In this document: positions 7,034 to 16,806 of the stretch, piece after piece | How the letters are laid out: the number at the start of each line of letters is the position of its first letter | Numbering within the stretch: position 1 is the first letter of the stretch | Assembly (NCBI GenBank): GCA_002163005.1 | Contig: MAAF01000058.1 | Span: forward strand, 1 to 34,192 | Length of the DNA stretch: 34,192 bases | DNA from: Colwellia psychrerythraea | GTDB taxonomy: Bacteria > Pseudomonadota > Gammaproteobacteria > Enterobacterales > Alteromonadaceae | Reading direction: 5' to 3' | Program-made: the position numbers and the translations under genes | The notes under the pieces: generated by a model | The model's input: the letters and a program-made list of their open reading frames with translations, nothing else | Told to the model about the DNA's origin: nothing | Databases searched by the model: none

Positions 7034-7885
7034 TTACTCTGCGACTAATTGCTTAAGCGTGTAACTTGTGTCGTTACTACCCAATTTAGCCTTCATATAA
7101 GGTAATATTTCTTCAAGTTGTGTCGCTAATTGCCATGGCGGGTTAACAATAAATAATCCTGTGCCCGTCATACCATATTCATCAGTATCATTTTCTAGAC
7201 AAAACTCTACTTGTAATACATTTTTGACAGAGCTTTTACTGAATGTATGACTCATCTGTTCAACTAGCTCGCGCTTAACAACCGGATACCAAAGAATGTA
7301 AGTGCCCGTTGAAAACTTTTCATAGGCCTTAATAATCGTTTTAACCGCTTTCTGGTAGTCTTCTTTGAGTTCATAAGGAGGATCGATAAGTACAACACCA
7401 CGACGACTTGGTGGTGGTATTAAACCAAGCACACCTTTGTAGCCATCAGACTGCTTAACAAATACTTTACGCCAGCGTTGACAAAAATCCTCTAAGTGCT
7501 GAATATCAGTAGGATGTAATTCAAATAAATGACTACTGTCTTGGCGACGAACAAAAGCTTTCGCTATGCCTGGAGAGCCAGGGTAAACATCAAGATCGTT
7601 ACTTATGCCTGAAGTAAGGTTAAGACTTTTAATCAGCGATAGATAAGGTTCAAGTGATTCTGGTGCCTCGTCATCGTTAATAATTTTAGCAATACCGTCT
7701 TTATATTCACCCGTTTTTTGGGCATATTCATCGGCTAGTTGATACATACCAGCCCCGGAGTGACTATCTATATAACAAAAGCCTTTTTCTTTACGAGTCA
7801 TATAATCTAAAACAAGTGATAAAACACTATGTTTTAGTACATCGGCAAAATTGCCAGCATGAAAAGCGTGACGATAACTAAGCAA
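7034..7885 (-). CDS. rlmJ: 23S rRNA (adenine-2030-N6)-methyltransferase RlmJ
   Basis: 283 residues, matching the family length of about 280. RlmJ methylates N6 of A2030 in 23S rRNA using S-adenosylmethionine. Recognised from the N-terminus LSYRHAFHAGNFADVLKH, the SAM-binding stretch CYIDSHSGAGMYQL (about 37-50) and the N6-adenine methyltransferase motif DPPY (168-171) in VVLIDPPYELKEDY. The start is TTG (7883-7885) with AAGGAA about 8 bases upstream; family members begin MLSYRH, which supports it. It lies 83 bases downstream of ybiT on the same strand. Confidence 0.95.
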   Translation of the reverse strand: MLSYRHAFHAGNFADVLKHSVLSLVLDYMTRKEKGFCYIDSHSGAGMYQLADEYAQKTGEYKDGIAKIINDDEAPESLEPYLSLIKSLNLTSGISNDLDVYPGSPGIAKAFVRRQDSSHLFELHPTDIQHLEDFCQRWRKVFVKQSDGYKGVLGLIPPPSRRGVVLIDPPYELKEDYQKAVKTIIKAYEKFSTGTYILWYPVVKRELVEQMSHTFSKSSVKNVLQVEFCLENDTDEYGMTGTGLFIVNPPWQLATQLEEILPYMKAKLGSNDTSYTLKQLVAE

Positions 7886-7968
7886 GATAATTCCTTAAAA
7901 GGGAGTAAAAAACGGGAACGAAATACGGCCATCAAAACATAATCTGGATAGCCGTTAGCAGTTTTAGC

Positions 7969-9561
7969 TTATGTTTGGCTCGCTAAGTACTCATCGTAAG
8001 TACCAGCAAAGTCAATATAACCGTCTTTAGTTAATTCAATAATACGAGTGGCGATGGTTGAAACAAATTCTCTGTCGTGGCTAACGAATAACAGTGTACC
8101 TTCGTATTGTTCTAACGCCATATTTAATGATTCGATTGATTCCATGTCCATGTGGTTAGTTGGTTCATCAAGCAGTAATATATTAGGGTTTTGCATCATA
8201 AGTTTGCCAAACAACATACGACCTTTTTCACCACCAGATAATACGCTAACCGACTTTTTAATATCATCGGCAGAGAAAAGTAAACGACCTAAATAGCCAC
8301 GAACAGCTTGTTCGTCATCCGTTGGTTGGCGCCATTGGCTCATCCAGTCAAATAAATTCATGTCATTTTCAAATTCGTATTCATGATCTTGTGCGTAATA
8401 ACCAATATTGACATTTTCAGACCAAGTAAACTCACCAGAGTCTTGCTCGTAAGTAACTTCATTCATCAATGTGCGTAAAAAGGTGGTTTTGCCAATACCA
8501 TTTTCACCGATGATGGCGATGCGTTCACCTACTTCAATTAATGCTGAAATATCTTTAAGTACATGGTTATCATCAAAACTCTTGTTGATTTTTTCAACGA
8601 CTAAAGCATTACGGAATAACTTTTTCTCTTGTTCAAAACGAATGAATGGGTTGCTACGACTTGATGCTTTTACTTCATCAAGTTGAATTTTATCAATTCG
8701 TTTAGCACGAGACGTTGCTTGTTTCGCTTTGGATGCATTTGCCGAGAAACGAGCGACGAAGGCTTGAAGTTCACCAATTTGAGCCTTTTTCTTGGCGTTA
8801 TCTGACAATAAACGTGCTCTTGCTTGCGTAGCTGCCAACATGTATTCATCATAGTTACCTGGATAAACACGCAGTTCACCGTAATCTAAATCCGCCATGT
8901 GGGTACAAACACTGTTTAGAAAATGTCTATCATGCGAAATGATAATCATGGTTGAATTACGTTCATTTAACGTTTCTTCTAACCATTGGATAGTGTGAAT
9001 ATCCAAGTTGTTGGTAGGTTCATCAAGTAATAATATATCGGGGTCTGAAAATAGCGCTTGTGCGAGTAAAATACGTAACTTAAAACCTGGCGCGATTTCA
9101 CTCATGAGACCATAATGTTGCTCTACAGGAATACCAACACCGATTAACAATTCACCAGCACGACTTTCAGCGCTGTAGCCATCCATTTCGGCATATTCAG
9201 ACTCTAAATCACCAACTTTCATACCATCAGCTTCACTCATTTCAGGCAAAGCATAAATACGATCACGCTCTTCTTTTACTGCCCAAAGTTCGGTATGCCC
9301 CATAATCACGGTATCAATAACGCTGTATGCTTCAAAAGCAAACTGGTCTTGACGTAGCTTACCTAAACGCTCACCTGTATCTAGATTTACGTTGCCAGAG
9401 GTTTGCTCTAAATCACCACCTAAAATTTTCATAAAGGTAGATTTACCACAACCATTTGCGCCGATTAGACCGTAACGGTTACCGCCACCAAATTTTTGTG
9501 AGATATTTTCAAACAATGGCTTAGCGCCAAACTGCTGGGTTATATTATTTGCTGCTAGCAT
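7969..9561 (-). CDS. ybiT: ABC-F family ATPase YbiT
   Basis: 530 residues, the usual YbiT length. Two ABC ATPase domains without membrane segments, as in ABC-F proteins that act on the ribosome E site. First Walker A is GANGCGKST (34-42), with a degenerate signature APGFKLRIL and Walker [12 protein letters not shown]. The second domain has [18 protein letters not shown] and [12 protein letters not shown] charged Lys/Arg linker lies between them. The match of [20 protein letters not shown] and the degenerate first signature separates it from EttA, Uup and YheS. The start is ATG with a weak CGGA upstream. The exact cellular role of YbiT is not settled in general. Confidence 0.93.
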   Translation of the reverse strand: MLAANNITQQFGAKPLFENISQKFGGGNRYGLIGANGCGKSTFMKILGGDLEQTSGNVNLDTGERLGKLRQDQFAFEAYSVIDTVIMGHTELWAVKEERDRIYALPEMSEADGMKVGDLESEYAEMDGYSAESRAGELLIGVGIPVEQHYGLMSEIAPGFKLRILLAQALFSDPDILLLDEPTNNLDIHTIQWLEETLNERNSTMIIISHDRHFLNSVCTHMADLDYGELRVYPGNYDEYMLAATQARARLLSDNAKKKAQIGELQAFVARFSANASKAKQATSRAKRIDKIQLDEVKASSRSNPFIRFEQEKKLFRNALVVEKINKSFDDNHVLKDISALIEVGERIAIIGENGIGKTTFLRTLMNEVTYEQDSGEFTWSENVNIGYYAQDHEYEFENDMNLFDWMSQWRQPTDDEQAVRGYLGRLLFSADDIKKSVSVLSGGEKGRMLFGKLMMQNPNILLLDEPTNHMDMESIESLNMALEQYEGTLLFVSHDREFVSTIATRIIELTKDGYIDFAGTYDEYLASQT

Positions 9562-9684
9562 GATGTGTTCCGTCGAAAGTTGATGTTTACTGAATCTAAA
9601 TAAACAGTAAATTTACCGATAAAATATTGCGCGCGATTATACACGACAAGAGAATAATAGTTAATAAAATTTCTAAGCAAGGCA

Positions 9685-9997
9685 TATACCCGTTCTACTT
9701 GAAGATGCATGATTTAGCTGGAATTAGAAGCGCCTTTAGGCAAGGCATTGATTGAAGGGAATGGTGTTCCCTTCTCAAAATCAATAACGTAACATAAAGT
9801 TTTTCTAAACCAGCCCCTTGGGGAAGGCTGAGCAAATCATACGCTGCGTTACATTTCTTTTTAAGGACGCTACATGGATGAAGCTTATTAGAGAATGCAG
9901 GAGCATATTCTCCTGAATGGCCCTTAATAAAAAATGCGCCTTGATTATGAATCGCTCAGACTTCCTGAAACGAGCATCTTTAAATGGAGCGGGTATA
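9685..9997. repeat. Family-1 palindromic intergenic element (complete copy)
   Basis: A 313-bp non-coding element. Its ends are inverted repeats: TATACCCGTTCTACTTGAAG at the left and, reading inward from the right end, TATACCCGCTCCATTTAAAG; both continue into ATGC. Inside are modules shared with other gaps here: AGCTGGAATTAGAAGCGCC, TTTAGGCAAGGCATTGATTG, and ACGCTACATGGATG with GCTTATTAGAGAATGCAG. GGAGCATATTCTCC forms an internal hairpin. A rearranged copy lies at 15644-15869 and a short end-only derivative at 33923-33962. There is no transposase; it resembles a non-autonomous inverted-repeat element. Confidence 0.8.
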
Positions 9998-10014
9998 ATG
10001 TAAATGAATCAATT

Positions 10015-10041
10015 AAACGAGCTAAATAGGTTAGCTCGTTT
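10015..10041 (-). terminator. Intrinsic terminator of ygiQ
   Basis: AAACGAGCTAA (10015-10025) and TTAGCTCGTTT (10031-10041) form a perfect 11-bp stem with a 5-base loop. On the minus strand it lies 13 bases after the ygiQ stop and is followed by TTTAATT. Confidence 0.8.
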
Positions 10042-10054
10042 AGTGTATTAAAGA

Positions 10055-12358
10055 TTATTTACTCTTTTTTCTATCATTAAATTGGTTATCAGAAAAGCGG
10101 GTTAAGCCTTTTTTGTGCATTGGCGTTTTCTTTCCTTTACCGTTTCCTTGACCTGATTTCGATTTATTTTGACCAGGGCTGGTTTTAAAGCCTTGAGAAT
10201 TGTTTTTACCCTGTCTATCTTTATTTGCTAATTGTTGCTCGCCACGTGTTTCTCTCGGCACAAGACAATTTGGTGCAGAGCCAATAAGTTTACTTAAACC
10301 CATTTTAGTTAGGGCTTGTCGAATTTGTGCCCAGTTAGCTGGATCGTGGTAACGCAATATAGCTTTGTGTAAACGTCGCTGAATAGTACCTTTCGGTACG
10401 TTAATTTTTCCATCTATTTTGGCTAAATTTTTACTGGTTACATTACGCAACGAATTCAGCTCGGTATGATACAAGGTTGTTGCATTCGCTAATGGCGAGG
10501 GGTAAAAGTTTTGCACCTGATCTAATTTAAAGTTATTTTCTTTTAGCCAAAGTGCGAGATTAACCATATCTTTATCTGTCGTGCCAGGGTGAGCAGAAAT
10601 AAAGTAAGGGATTAAGTACTGTTTTTTACCCGCAAGTTTAGAATAATGATCAAACATTTCTTTGAATTTATCATAACTCCCCATGCCAGGTTTCATCATA
10701 TTATCAAGCGGCCCTTGCTCGGTATGCTCTGGGGCTATTTTTAAATAGCCGCCAACATGATGGGTTGCTAATTCTTGTACATATTCAGGATGTTCAATGG
10801 CTAAATCGTAACGAACACCTGAAGCAATTAGTACTTTTTTAATGCCTTTTACTTTACGTGCTTTACGATATAACTCTATTGTTGGCGTATGATCGGTATC
10901 TAAGTGACCACAAATTGTTGGCCAAACACATGAAGGCTTTCTACAAGTCGCTTCTGCTTTTTCACTTTTACAATTAAGTTGATACATATTGGCGGTAGGG
11001 CCACCAAGATCTGAGATCACGCCAGTAAAACCAGGGACTTTTTCTCTAATATCTTCGATTTCATTAATAATAGACTCATGAGAACGACTTTGAATAATAC
11101 GTCCTTCATGTTCGGTAATTGAACAGAAAGTACAACCACCAAAACAACCACGCATGATATTAATCGATGTTTTTATCATATCATAAGCGGGGATCTTCGC
11201 TTTACCGTAGCTAGGGTGAGGCACGCGTTTATATTCAAGACCAAATACACCATCCATTTCATCAGTTGATAATGGTTTCGCGGGTGGGTTTAACCATATA
11301 AGGCGAGTACCATGGCTTTGAACCAATGGTTTTGCCGAGGTAGGGTTAACTTCCTGATGAAAAATGCGCGACGCATGAGCATAAAGCACTTTGTTTTCTT
11401 TTACCTGCTCAAAGGTGGGTAAATTAATGTAAGTGGTTTCCCAAGGTTTAGCTTTTTTATCCCAAGTTTTATTCCGATAATCAGCCATTTCAATAGGCTG
11501 TGCCGTTTTGGTGATATCGTTACTGAGAGCTGCTTCCTCCGTTTGAGCTTCATTATCACTACACGATTCAGGGGTGATCTCTTCATAAGGGCTATAAATA
11601 GGATCAATTTTACCAGGCCTGTCGATATCACGCGAATCAATTCCTTGCCAACCAGGGAGTACTTGATTGGTTAAAAATGCACTACCTCTAACATCGGTAA
11701 TATTTTTAACATCTTCGCCACGAGCGATGCGATGAGCAATCTCAACTAATGGACGTTCGGCATTACCAAACACTAATAAATCTGCTTTTGAGTCAAATAA
11801 AACAGAGCGACGTACTTTATCTGACCAATAATCATAATGTGCAATTCTACGCAAGCTTGCTTCTATACCGCCAATAATTACCGGAACACCTTTAAAGGCT
11901 TCTTTACAGCGTTGAGTGTAAGCTGTTACTGCACGATCAGGACGTTTTCCTCCTTCATCATTTGGCGTATAGGCATCATCATGACGCATTCTGCGCTCTG
12001 CGGTGTATCGGTTGATCATGGAATCCATGTTACCGGCTGTAACGCCAAAAAATAAATTAGGCTTTCCTAATTCCATAAAAGCATCTTTTGAATGCCAAGC
12101 GGGCTGTGAGATTATACCGACCCTAAAACCTTGTGCTTCAAGCATACGACCGATAATAGCCATACCAAAACTTGGGTGATCAACATAAGCATCACCAGTT
12201 ACAATGATAATGTCGCAGCTATCCCAGCCGAGGATGTCCATTTCTTTTCGAGACATAGGTAAGAAAGGTGCCGTGCCATAGCACTCTGCCCAGTATTTTG
12301 GATAATCAAATAATCCTTGTTGAGTTTTCGAAATTATTTGTTTTTTTACTGAAGTCAT
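10055..12358 (-). CDS. ygiQ: YgiQ family radical SAM protein
   Basis: 767 residues. Order: an N-terminal UPF0313 domain starting near [31 protein letters not shown], a cobalamin-binding-like fold as is typical of the family, then a radical SAM core with CFGGCTFC near residue 400, which supplies the three cluster cysteines. The last 70 residues are a basic Lys/Gly/Gln tail ([16 protein letters not shown]), plausibly RNA- or nucleic-acid-contacting. The reaction of YgiQ proteins is not established. The start is ATG with AAGGTGAT upstream. It is a single-gene unit with its own terminator at 10015-10041. Confidence 0.95.
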   Translation of the reverse strand: MTSVKKQIISKTQQGLFDYPKYWAECYGTAPFLPMSRKEMDILGWDSCDIIIVTGDAYVDHPSFGMAIIGRMLEAQGFRVGIISQPAWHSKDAFMELGKPNLFFGVTAGNMDSMINRYTAERRMRHDDAYTPNDEGGKRPDRAVTAYTQRCKEAFKGVPVIIGGIEASLRRIAHYDYWSDKVRRSVLFDSKADLLVFGNAERPLVEIAHRIARGEDVKNITDVRGSAFLTNQVLPGWQGIDSRDIDRPGKIDPIYSPYEEITPESCSDNEAQTEEAALSNDITKTAQPIEMADYRNKTWDKKAKPWETTYINLPTFEQVKENKVLYAHASRIFHQEVNPTSAKPLVQSHGTRLIWLNPPAKPLSTDEMDGVFGLEYKRVPHPSYGKAKIPAYDMIKTSINIMRGCFGGCTFCSITEHEGRIIQSRSHESIINEIEDIREKVPGFTGVISDLGGPTANMYQLNCKSEKAEATCRKPSCVWPTICGHLDTDHTPTIELYRKARKVKGIKKVLIASGVRYDLAIEHPEYVQELATHHVGGYLKIAPEHTEQGPLDNMMKPGMGSYDKFKEMFDHYSKLAGKKQYLIPYFISAHPGTTDKDMVNLALWLKENNFKLDQVQNFYPSPLANATTLYHTELNSLRNVTSKNLAKIDGKINVPKGTIQRRLHKAILRYHDPANWAQIRQALTKMGLSKLIGSAPNCLVPRETRGEQQLANKDRQGKNNSQGFKTSPGQNKSKSGQGNGKGKKTPMHKKGLTRFSDNQFNDRKKSK

Positions 12359-12487
12359 ATCACCTTTCCCATTGGGGGTTAACCTATTCTAAATCGTTGT
12401 ACCGCTAAAGCACTGTGCTGAGAATAGCGGGCGCGAGAGTATAGCAGAAATTTGAGGTCACCCCCAAATATATCTGTTTGTTTTTTG

Positions 12488-12544
12488 AACAGAACGGAGG
12501 TCTGTTATTTATAAATACAAGATTGTATACTGTTTACAATCTTG
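12488..12544. promoter_or_regulatory. Two adjacent dyads upstream of the DUF885 gene
   Basis: AACAGA (12488-12493) with TCTGTT (12501-12506), and CAAGATTGT (12518-12526) with ACAATCTTG (12536-12544), the second a perfect 9-bp inverted repeat with a 9-base spacer. They sit in the divergent promoter region between ygiQ and the DUF885 lipoprotein gene, about 100 bases before the latter's start. No T run follows, so operator sites are more likely than a terminator. The regulator is unknown. Confidence 0.5.
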
Positions 12545-12646
12545 ATTTCATTTGCTCTAATCACTATGAAATCAGGTTCCATATAAAACCTGAAAATAAT
12601 TAAAAGAAGAATAACCTATAGTGCTAAACGCATTTCTGAGGAAGGT

Positions 12647-14548
12647 ATGAAGAAGAATCTAAAAAATAGCTTATTGGCTAGTGCAGTGATTGCCGCATTA
12701 GGTCTGAGCGCTTGCAATAATGGTAATACTGTTGTGGCAGAAAAGAAAACAAGTACGGCTTCTGCAATTTCTGAACATAAACAAGTGATCAGCTCAAAGC
12801 AGCAATTAGCTTCGTTATATCAGCAAGCTAAGCAGAGTCTTTTTAAACAACGAGCTTTATCAGCAACCATGTATGGTCTATCTCAAAAAGACGTAGGACA
12901 AGACATCAGTAGTGATATGGAATTTTACAGTCCTGAAAATGAAAAAGAATTAAGAGCTGAGTTATTATCTATATCTAATACCATTGCTAGTATCAAGCTA
13001 GACGGTGCTGATATAACAACAAAAAATAATCAACAAGTTATGGCAGGACTTACGCGTTATTTTGCTGGTGAGCCCAATTTTAATATTGGTTATATTGATA
13101 CATGGATGGGACTTTCTCCTTTTATTGTTAATCAAATTAATGGTCCATTAATTGATATCCCTAGAGTGATGCAAAATGATCAGCCAATTACTACAGAAAA
13201 AGAAGCAGTAGATTACATCGCGCGTTTAGGGCAGTTTGATAAACTTGCCGCAACTATTATTGAAAAGCAAACGGCTGATGCAGCCCAAAACTGGTTACCT
13301 TCAAAAGTAACCTTACAAGGTGCTATTAAATATTTAAAAGGCTTTACCCGTGTACCTGCCGAACAGCATGCATTTGTCAGTGTTTTTCGTGATAAAATTG
13401 AAAAGGTTGAGTCACTTACCCCAGAGCAAAAGCAGTCTCTAATCAGTCAAGTTATCGCTAAGGTAAGTCAAGTGGTATATCCCGCTTATCAATCAGTAGA
13501 AAAAGCTAGTGAACAATTATTGACCAAAGCGCGTTATGAGTCAGGTATATGGGCACAGCCAAAGGGGAGTACTTATTATCAAGATGCTATTAAGCAGTTA
13601 GGGGATAGTGAATTAACGCCGACTAAAATTCACCAAATTGGTTTAGATGAAGTGGCGCGTATTAGTGGCGCTATGAATGAAATATTACTAGCCCAAGGGT
13701 ACAAAAAAGGCACTGTGGGTGAGCGCATGGTGGCGTTAAATGAAGAGCCACGCTTTTTATATGAAGACTCAATAGCAGGACGTGAACAATTGCTTAGTGA
13801 TATTAATGGCTATATCACTGAAGTAACAGCAAAAATGGCACCAGTATTTAAAACTACGCCAAGTTATCAAGTCGAAGTAAAATCTTTCCCGGTAGAAGTG
13901 CAAGATGGTGCGCCAGGTGGTCAATATACATCACCCGCTGTTGATGGTAGTAAACCAGGTATTTATTGGATTAATTTAAGAGATATGAAGGCGAATCCAA
14001 AATTTGGCTTAAAAACGCTAACTTATCATGAGGCAAATCCAGGTCATCACTGGCAAATTGCGCTGAATTTAGACCAAGCAGAGCTGCCTTTTCTACGTAG
14101 AATTGCACCCTATAACGCATACGCCGAGGGCTGGGCTTTATATTCTGAACAAGTAGCCTATGAACTTGGCATGTATGAAAATGACCCTTTTGGCAATTTA
14201 GGGCGTCTACAAGCTGAATTATTTAGAGCAGTGCGTCTAGTGGTTGATACTGGATTGCATGATAAACGTTGGACTCGAGAGCAAGCCATTAGTTATATGT
14301 CAGAGCAAACAGGTACAGCTGAATCTGATGTGGTGGCAGAGATTGAGCGCTACATGGCATGGCCAGGCCAAGCGCTAGGATATAAGCTTGGTATGTTAAA
14401 AATATTAAGTTTAAGAGAACAAGCTAAAGTTCGCTTAGGTGATAAATTTGATTTAGCTGAATTTCATGATGTAGTGCTTTTAAATGGCGCAGTGCCGATG
14501 GCTGTATTATCACGTAATGTAAATCATTGGTTAGATAATAAGGTATAA
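12647..14548 (+). CDS. DUF885 family lipoprotein, putative metallopeptidase
   Basis: 633 residues. The signal peptide ends with a lipobox, LSAC (Cys near residue 23), so the protein is a lipoprotein, probably in the periplasm or outer membrane. The body is a DUF885 domain. The motif HEANPGHHW at 461-469 is the HExxxGHH-like metal site typical of this family, with a downstream NAYAEGWALYSEQ that carries a likely further ligand. AGGAAGG precedes the ATG. It is monocistronic, with a terminator at 14632-14662. Family members are thought to be zinc peptidases; substrates are generally unknown. Confidence 0.88.
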   Translation: MKKNLKNSLLASAVIAALGLSACNNGNTVVAEKKTSTASAISEHKQVISSKQQLASLYQQAKQSLFKQRALSATMYGLSQKDVGQDISSDMEFYSPENEKELRAELLSISNTIASIKLDGADITTKNNQQVMAGLTRYFAGEPNFNIGYIDTWMGLSPFIVNQINGPLIDIPRVMQNDQPITTEKEAVDYIARLGQFDKLAATIIEKQTADAAQNWLPSKVTLQGAIKYLKGFTRVPAEQHAFVSVFRDKIEKVESLTPEQKQSLISQVIAKVSQVVYPAYQSVEKASEQLLTKARYESGIWAQPKGSTYYQDAIKQLGDSELTPTKIHQIGLDEVARISGAMNEILLAQGYKKGTVGERMVALNEEPRFLYEDSIAGREQLLSDINGYITEVTAKMAPVFKTTPSYQVEVKSFPVEVQDGAPGGQYTSPAVDGSKPGIYWINLRDMKANPKFGLKTLTYHEANPGHHWQIALNLDQAELPFLRRIAPYNAYAEGWALYSEQVAYELGMYENDPFGNLGRLQAELFRAVRLVVDTGLHDKRWTREQAISYMSEQTGTAESDVVAEIERYMAWPGQALGYKLGMLKILSLREQAKVRLGDKFDLAEFHDVVLLNGAVPMAVLSRNVNHWLDNKV

Positions 14549-14631
14549 AAACACTTTATAAAGATATGTCGTAAAAGTATGTCAAGAAGATAAGTTATCC
14601 AGCCATGTTTGCATGGTGGTTATAAATATTA

Positions 14632-14662
14632 AAAGCGGTATTGTTAATAACAATACCGCTTT
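14632..14662. terminator. Bidirectional terminator between DUF885 gene and sulA
   Basis: AAAGCGGTATTGTTA (14632-14646) is complementary to TAACAATACCGCTTT (14648-14662), a stem of about 13-15 bp with a very short loop, followed by GTATTTTAT. It lies between two convergent genes. Confidence 0.85.
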
Positions 14663-14686
14663 GTATTTTATATGGGCTAAATCACT

Positions 14687-15178
14687 TTAGTGAACTTGTT
14701 GACTATTTAGCAGGGTTTCACTTTTTCTATTATTTTTAAGTAGTACGCAGTGTGTTTCACCTGAACGTGCACAACTATCAAGAGCAGCCATTTCGTCAAC
14801 GTCAAATGAAGCGTTTGAAAGAATAACTGCTGAGCAATTTCCACGGCACAGCACACTCTTTATTTGTTCTATATCTAAATGCGCTGATTTCGAATCCAAT
14901 AAATTATTCACTTTATTTTTACCTTTAAAGCTAACACAAAGTACTTTTGATGTATCAACGCCATGGGTATGAGCTAGCTGCTCAATTGAGGATTCTTCTG
15001 GGTTGATAAAAAGTACCCATTTTTTTTCTTGATTATGTTGCTGACAAATATTTACATAATGCGACGACAATTCTTGATGGTTTTCAACATTGGCTAGCTT
15101 TAAGCAAGCTTGCTCTGCAAGCGGAGTACTGATGGCATTATTGATACTTGCATTGATAGTTGTATTGGTCGTGAACAT
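14687..15178 (-). CDS. sulA: SulA-like SOS cell-division inhibitor
   Basis: 163 residues. The central region follows SulA: KKWVLFINPEESS, then VDTSKVLCVSF, the CRGNCSAVILSN segment (E. coli has RTGNYSVVLGW) and DSCARSGETHCVLLK. SulA binds FtsZ and blocks septation during the SOS response. The chain ends in His, as does E. coli SulA, whose C-terminal His is needed for Lon degradation. Control by LexA is visible: a near-perfect SOS box lies 36 bases before the start. The Shine-Dalgarno is AGGAAGA. Sequence similarity to E. coli SulA is modest, but the box plus motifs make the call firm. Confidence 0.85.
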   Translation of the reverse strand: MFTTNTTINASINNAISTPLAEQACLKLANVENHQELSSHYVNICQQHNQEKKWVLFINPEESSIEQLAHTHGVDTSKVLCVSFKGKNKVNNLLDSKSAHLDIEQIKSVLCRGNCSAVILSNASFDVDEMAALDSCARSGETHCVLLKNNRKSETLLNSQQVH

Positions 15179-15213
15179 AGTTCTTCCTCGTGCTAAATAG
15201 TGTTATGTAACTA

Positions 15214-15233
15214 TACTGTATGAATGTACAGTA
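15214..15233 (-). promoter_or_regulatory. LexA (SOS) box of sulA
   Basis: TACTGTATGAATGTACAGTA fits the gammaproteobacterial LexA consensus CTGT-N8-ACAG, with symmetric TA flanks. It sits directly upstream of sulA. Confidence 0.92.
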
Positions 15234-15643
15234 TATGGTATTTGGTGGCTATTCAAGCATTATTTGTTATTTATTGAACAAAACATGTTTAATCACATTT
15301 AAATAGCAGCAGTAAGTAAAGAGTAAACACCTAGTAGTGCTAACACTTTGTACCTTTAGTCAATCAAGATGTTTGTCTGAGCGTTTTTGAGCTATCAGCG
15401 GGTAATGACAGGGTTATAGAAAACTTAGTTTTTATCAGCCAATAAGATGGTTGGCAAATCTATTATTGAGAGGTTGCTCTGTTGTTTATGGGATTTTGTT
15501 TAGAGGTTAGTATTTAAGACGTCGTGTTTAAGAAAAAGTACTTGCTAAGTAAAAGACTGGACTAGAGGCAGAGCGGTTTTAATTCTGGGGAAGTGAGTAA
15601 AGCTCTGCTAGATAAACATGGGTTACTCCGACGTCCCAGTAAG
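15234..15643. other. Gene-free stretch upstream of sulA
   Basis: About 410 bases between the sulA SOS box and the family-1 repeat. I see no credible gene. The segment near 15567-15592 (GCGGTTTTAATTCTGG) resembles the outer arm of the family-2 element near 29870 and may be repeat debris. Confidence 0.4.
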
Positions 15644-15869
15644 GCTGGATTAGAATCCCTTGATGCTGCATTATTGATTTCGACAAGAACGCTACATGGA
15701 TGCAGCTTATTAGAGAATGCAGACGGTACAGGAAGTACCTTATTAGATAATGCAGGAGTAATTATCCTGAGCATATTTTCCTGAACAACCCTTCTCTTCA
15801 ATCAACGCCTTGCCTAAAGACGATTCTAATTCCAGCTGAACCCCCGCATCTTCATGAAGTTTGGGTATA
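15644..15869. repeat. Family-1 element, rearranged copy
   Basis: GCTGGATTAGAATC (15644-15657) is inverted at 15822-15836 with one extra base. Nested inside are ATTATTGATTTCGA and TTCAATCAACGCCTTGCC. The right outer arm ends GGGTATA at 15869 and matches the left arm of 9685-9997 in inverted orientation. The module ACGCTACATGGATGCAGC is in the same orientation as in the other copy, and its AGAGAATGCAG part is duplicated (near 15711 and 15747). The left outer arm is missing or diverged. The stop of the DUF3108 gene begins two bases after the element ends. Confidence 0.75.
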
Positions 15870-15870
15870 G

Positions 15871-16629
15871 TTATTTAAGCTCAAGTGTCGATAATTGTGC
15901 TTCAAATTGTTCAGCGCCTCCTTTAACTTGGTAGAGCTTTACTAACAAGTAATTTAACTCCGGCGCAAACCAAGCGTAAGTGATGCGTTTTTTCTCAATA
16001 ATTTCACGTTTTAATCGAATAGTTTTGACTAAACCATAGGGGAGTATTAACTCTTCTTTACCGTCATATTGATATTGATAATTTTTGATAGAGCCTTTTG
16101 CACTGATTACCGGATATATAAACCGCTTTTGTTCGGGGTTGTTAATTAAATCAATGCGGTTTTGTAGATGATAACTCAGTTTATCTAGTAGGCCATCAGT
16201 AAAATCGAGAGATATCTTTTTATCCTTTTTCAGATCTGTTGCTGTTTTCCCTGCTAAATCATACTGCCATTGGTAGTATTTATCACGACCTGTTCCCTCA
16301 CGCTGATAGTCATAACTTAACGGAATCACTTGGTTTTCTTTGATATCAACAATAGCTGTTTCGCTACGTGTATCAGAAAAAATCAACCAACTTATATCAG
16401 TTTCATAATGATATTTAACTTTACCATCATCAAGATAACTTAACTCCCTGATAGCTTTACCTACGGGATCTGATTTACGTAATAAAGTATAAGTTGCACG
16501 AAAAGCAGGAATAGTTTCAGCGAATGAATTTTGTTGCTGCTGGGCTTTTGGTAATGGTGATGTTTCAATATCAGTAGCGGAAGCTAGCAAAGGTAGAGTT
16601 AAAAAAAGTAAGGAGAATAATTTTCGCAT
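15871..16629 (-). CDS. DUF3108 domain-containing exported protein
   Basis: 252 residues from the ATG at 16629, chosen over an in-frame TTG at 16653 because the signal peptide (MRKLFSLLFLTLPLLASA) then starts at the first residue. The mature protein is a DUF3108 domain, recognised from FRATYTLLRKSDPVGKAIREL, YHYETDISWLIFSDTRSETA, LPYGLVKTIRLKRE and the ending TYAWFAPELNYLLVKLYQVKGG. It is likely periplasmic; the family has no established function. It lies downstream of purN on the same strand (177 bases apart), as in related genomes. Confidence 0.85.
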   Translation of the reverse strand: MRKLFSLLFLTLPLLASATDIETSPLPKAQQQQNSFAETIPAFRATYTLLRKSDPVGKAIRELSYLDDGKVKYHYETDISWLIFSDTRSETAIVDIKENQVIPLSYDYQREGTGRDKYYQWQYDLAGKTATDLKKDKKISLDFTDGLLDKLSYHLQNRIDLINNPEQKRFIYPVISAKGSIKNYQYQYDGKEELILPYGLVKTIRLKREIIEKKRITYAWFAPELNYLLVKLYQVKGGAEQFEAQLSTLELK

Positions 16630-16806
16630 AATAAACAAATCGTCCAGAAGCAATGAGTATGCATTTATACTAACAGCTTCTGTCTGGGGGAGAGTAAAAA
16701 TTTGGTAACTAATTGTTGTACTGTTTGATGAGTTATTTAGCTAGTAGTACTAAAATAATTGTATTTAACTAGCCGTATTTAATTAACAGAGTTCAAGTTA
16801 AATAGC

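Noticed and set aside
15562..15801. Short reading frames on both strands at 15562-15801 and 15593-15784
   Set aside because: They largely fall in the family-1 palindromic element, overlap each other on opposite strands and have no ribosome sites.
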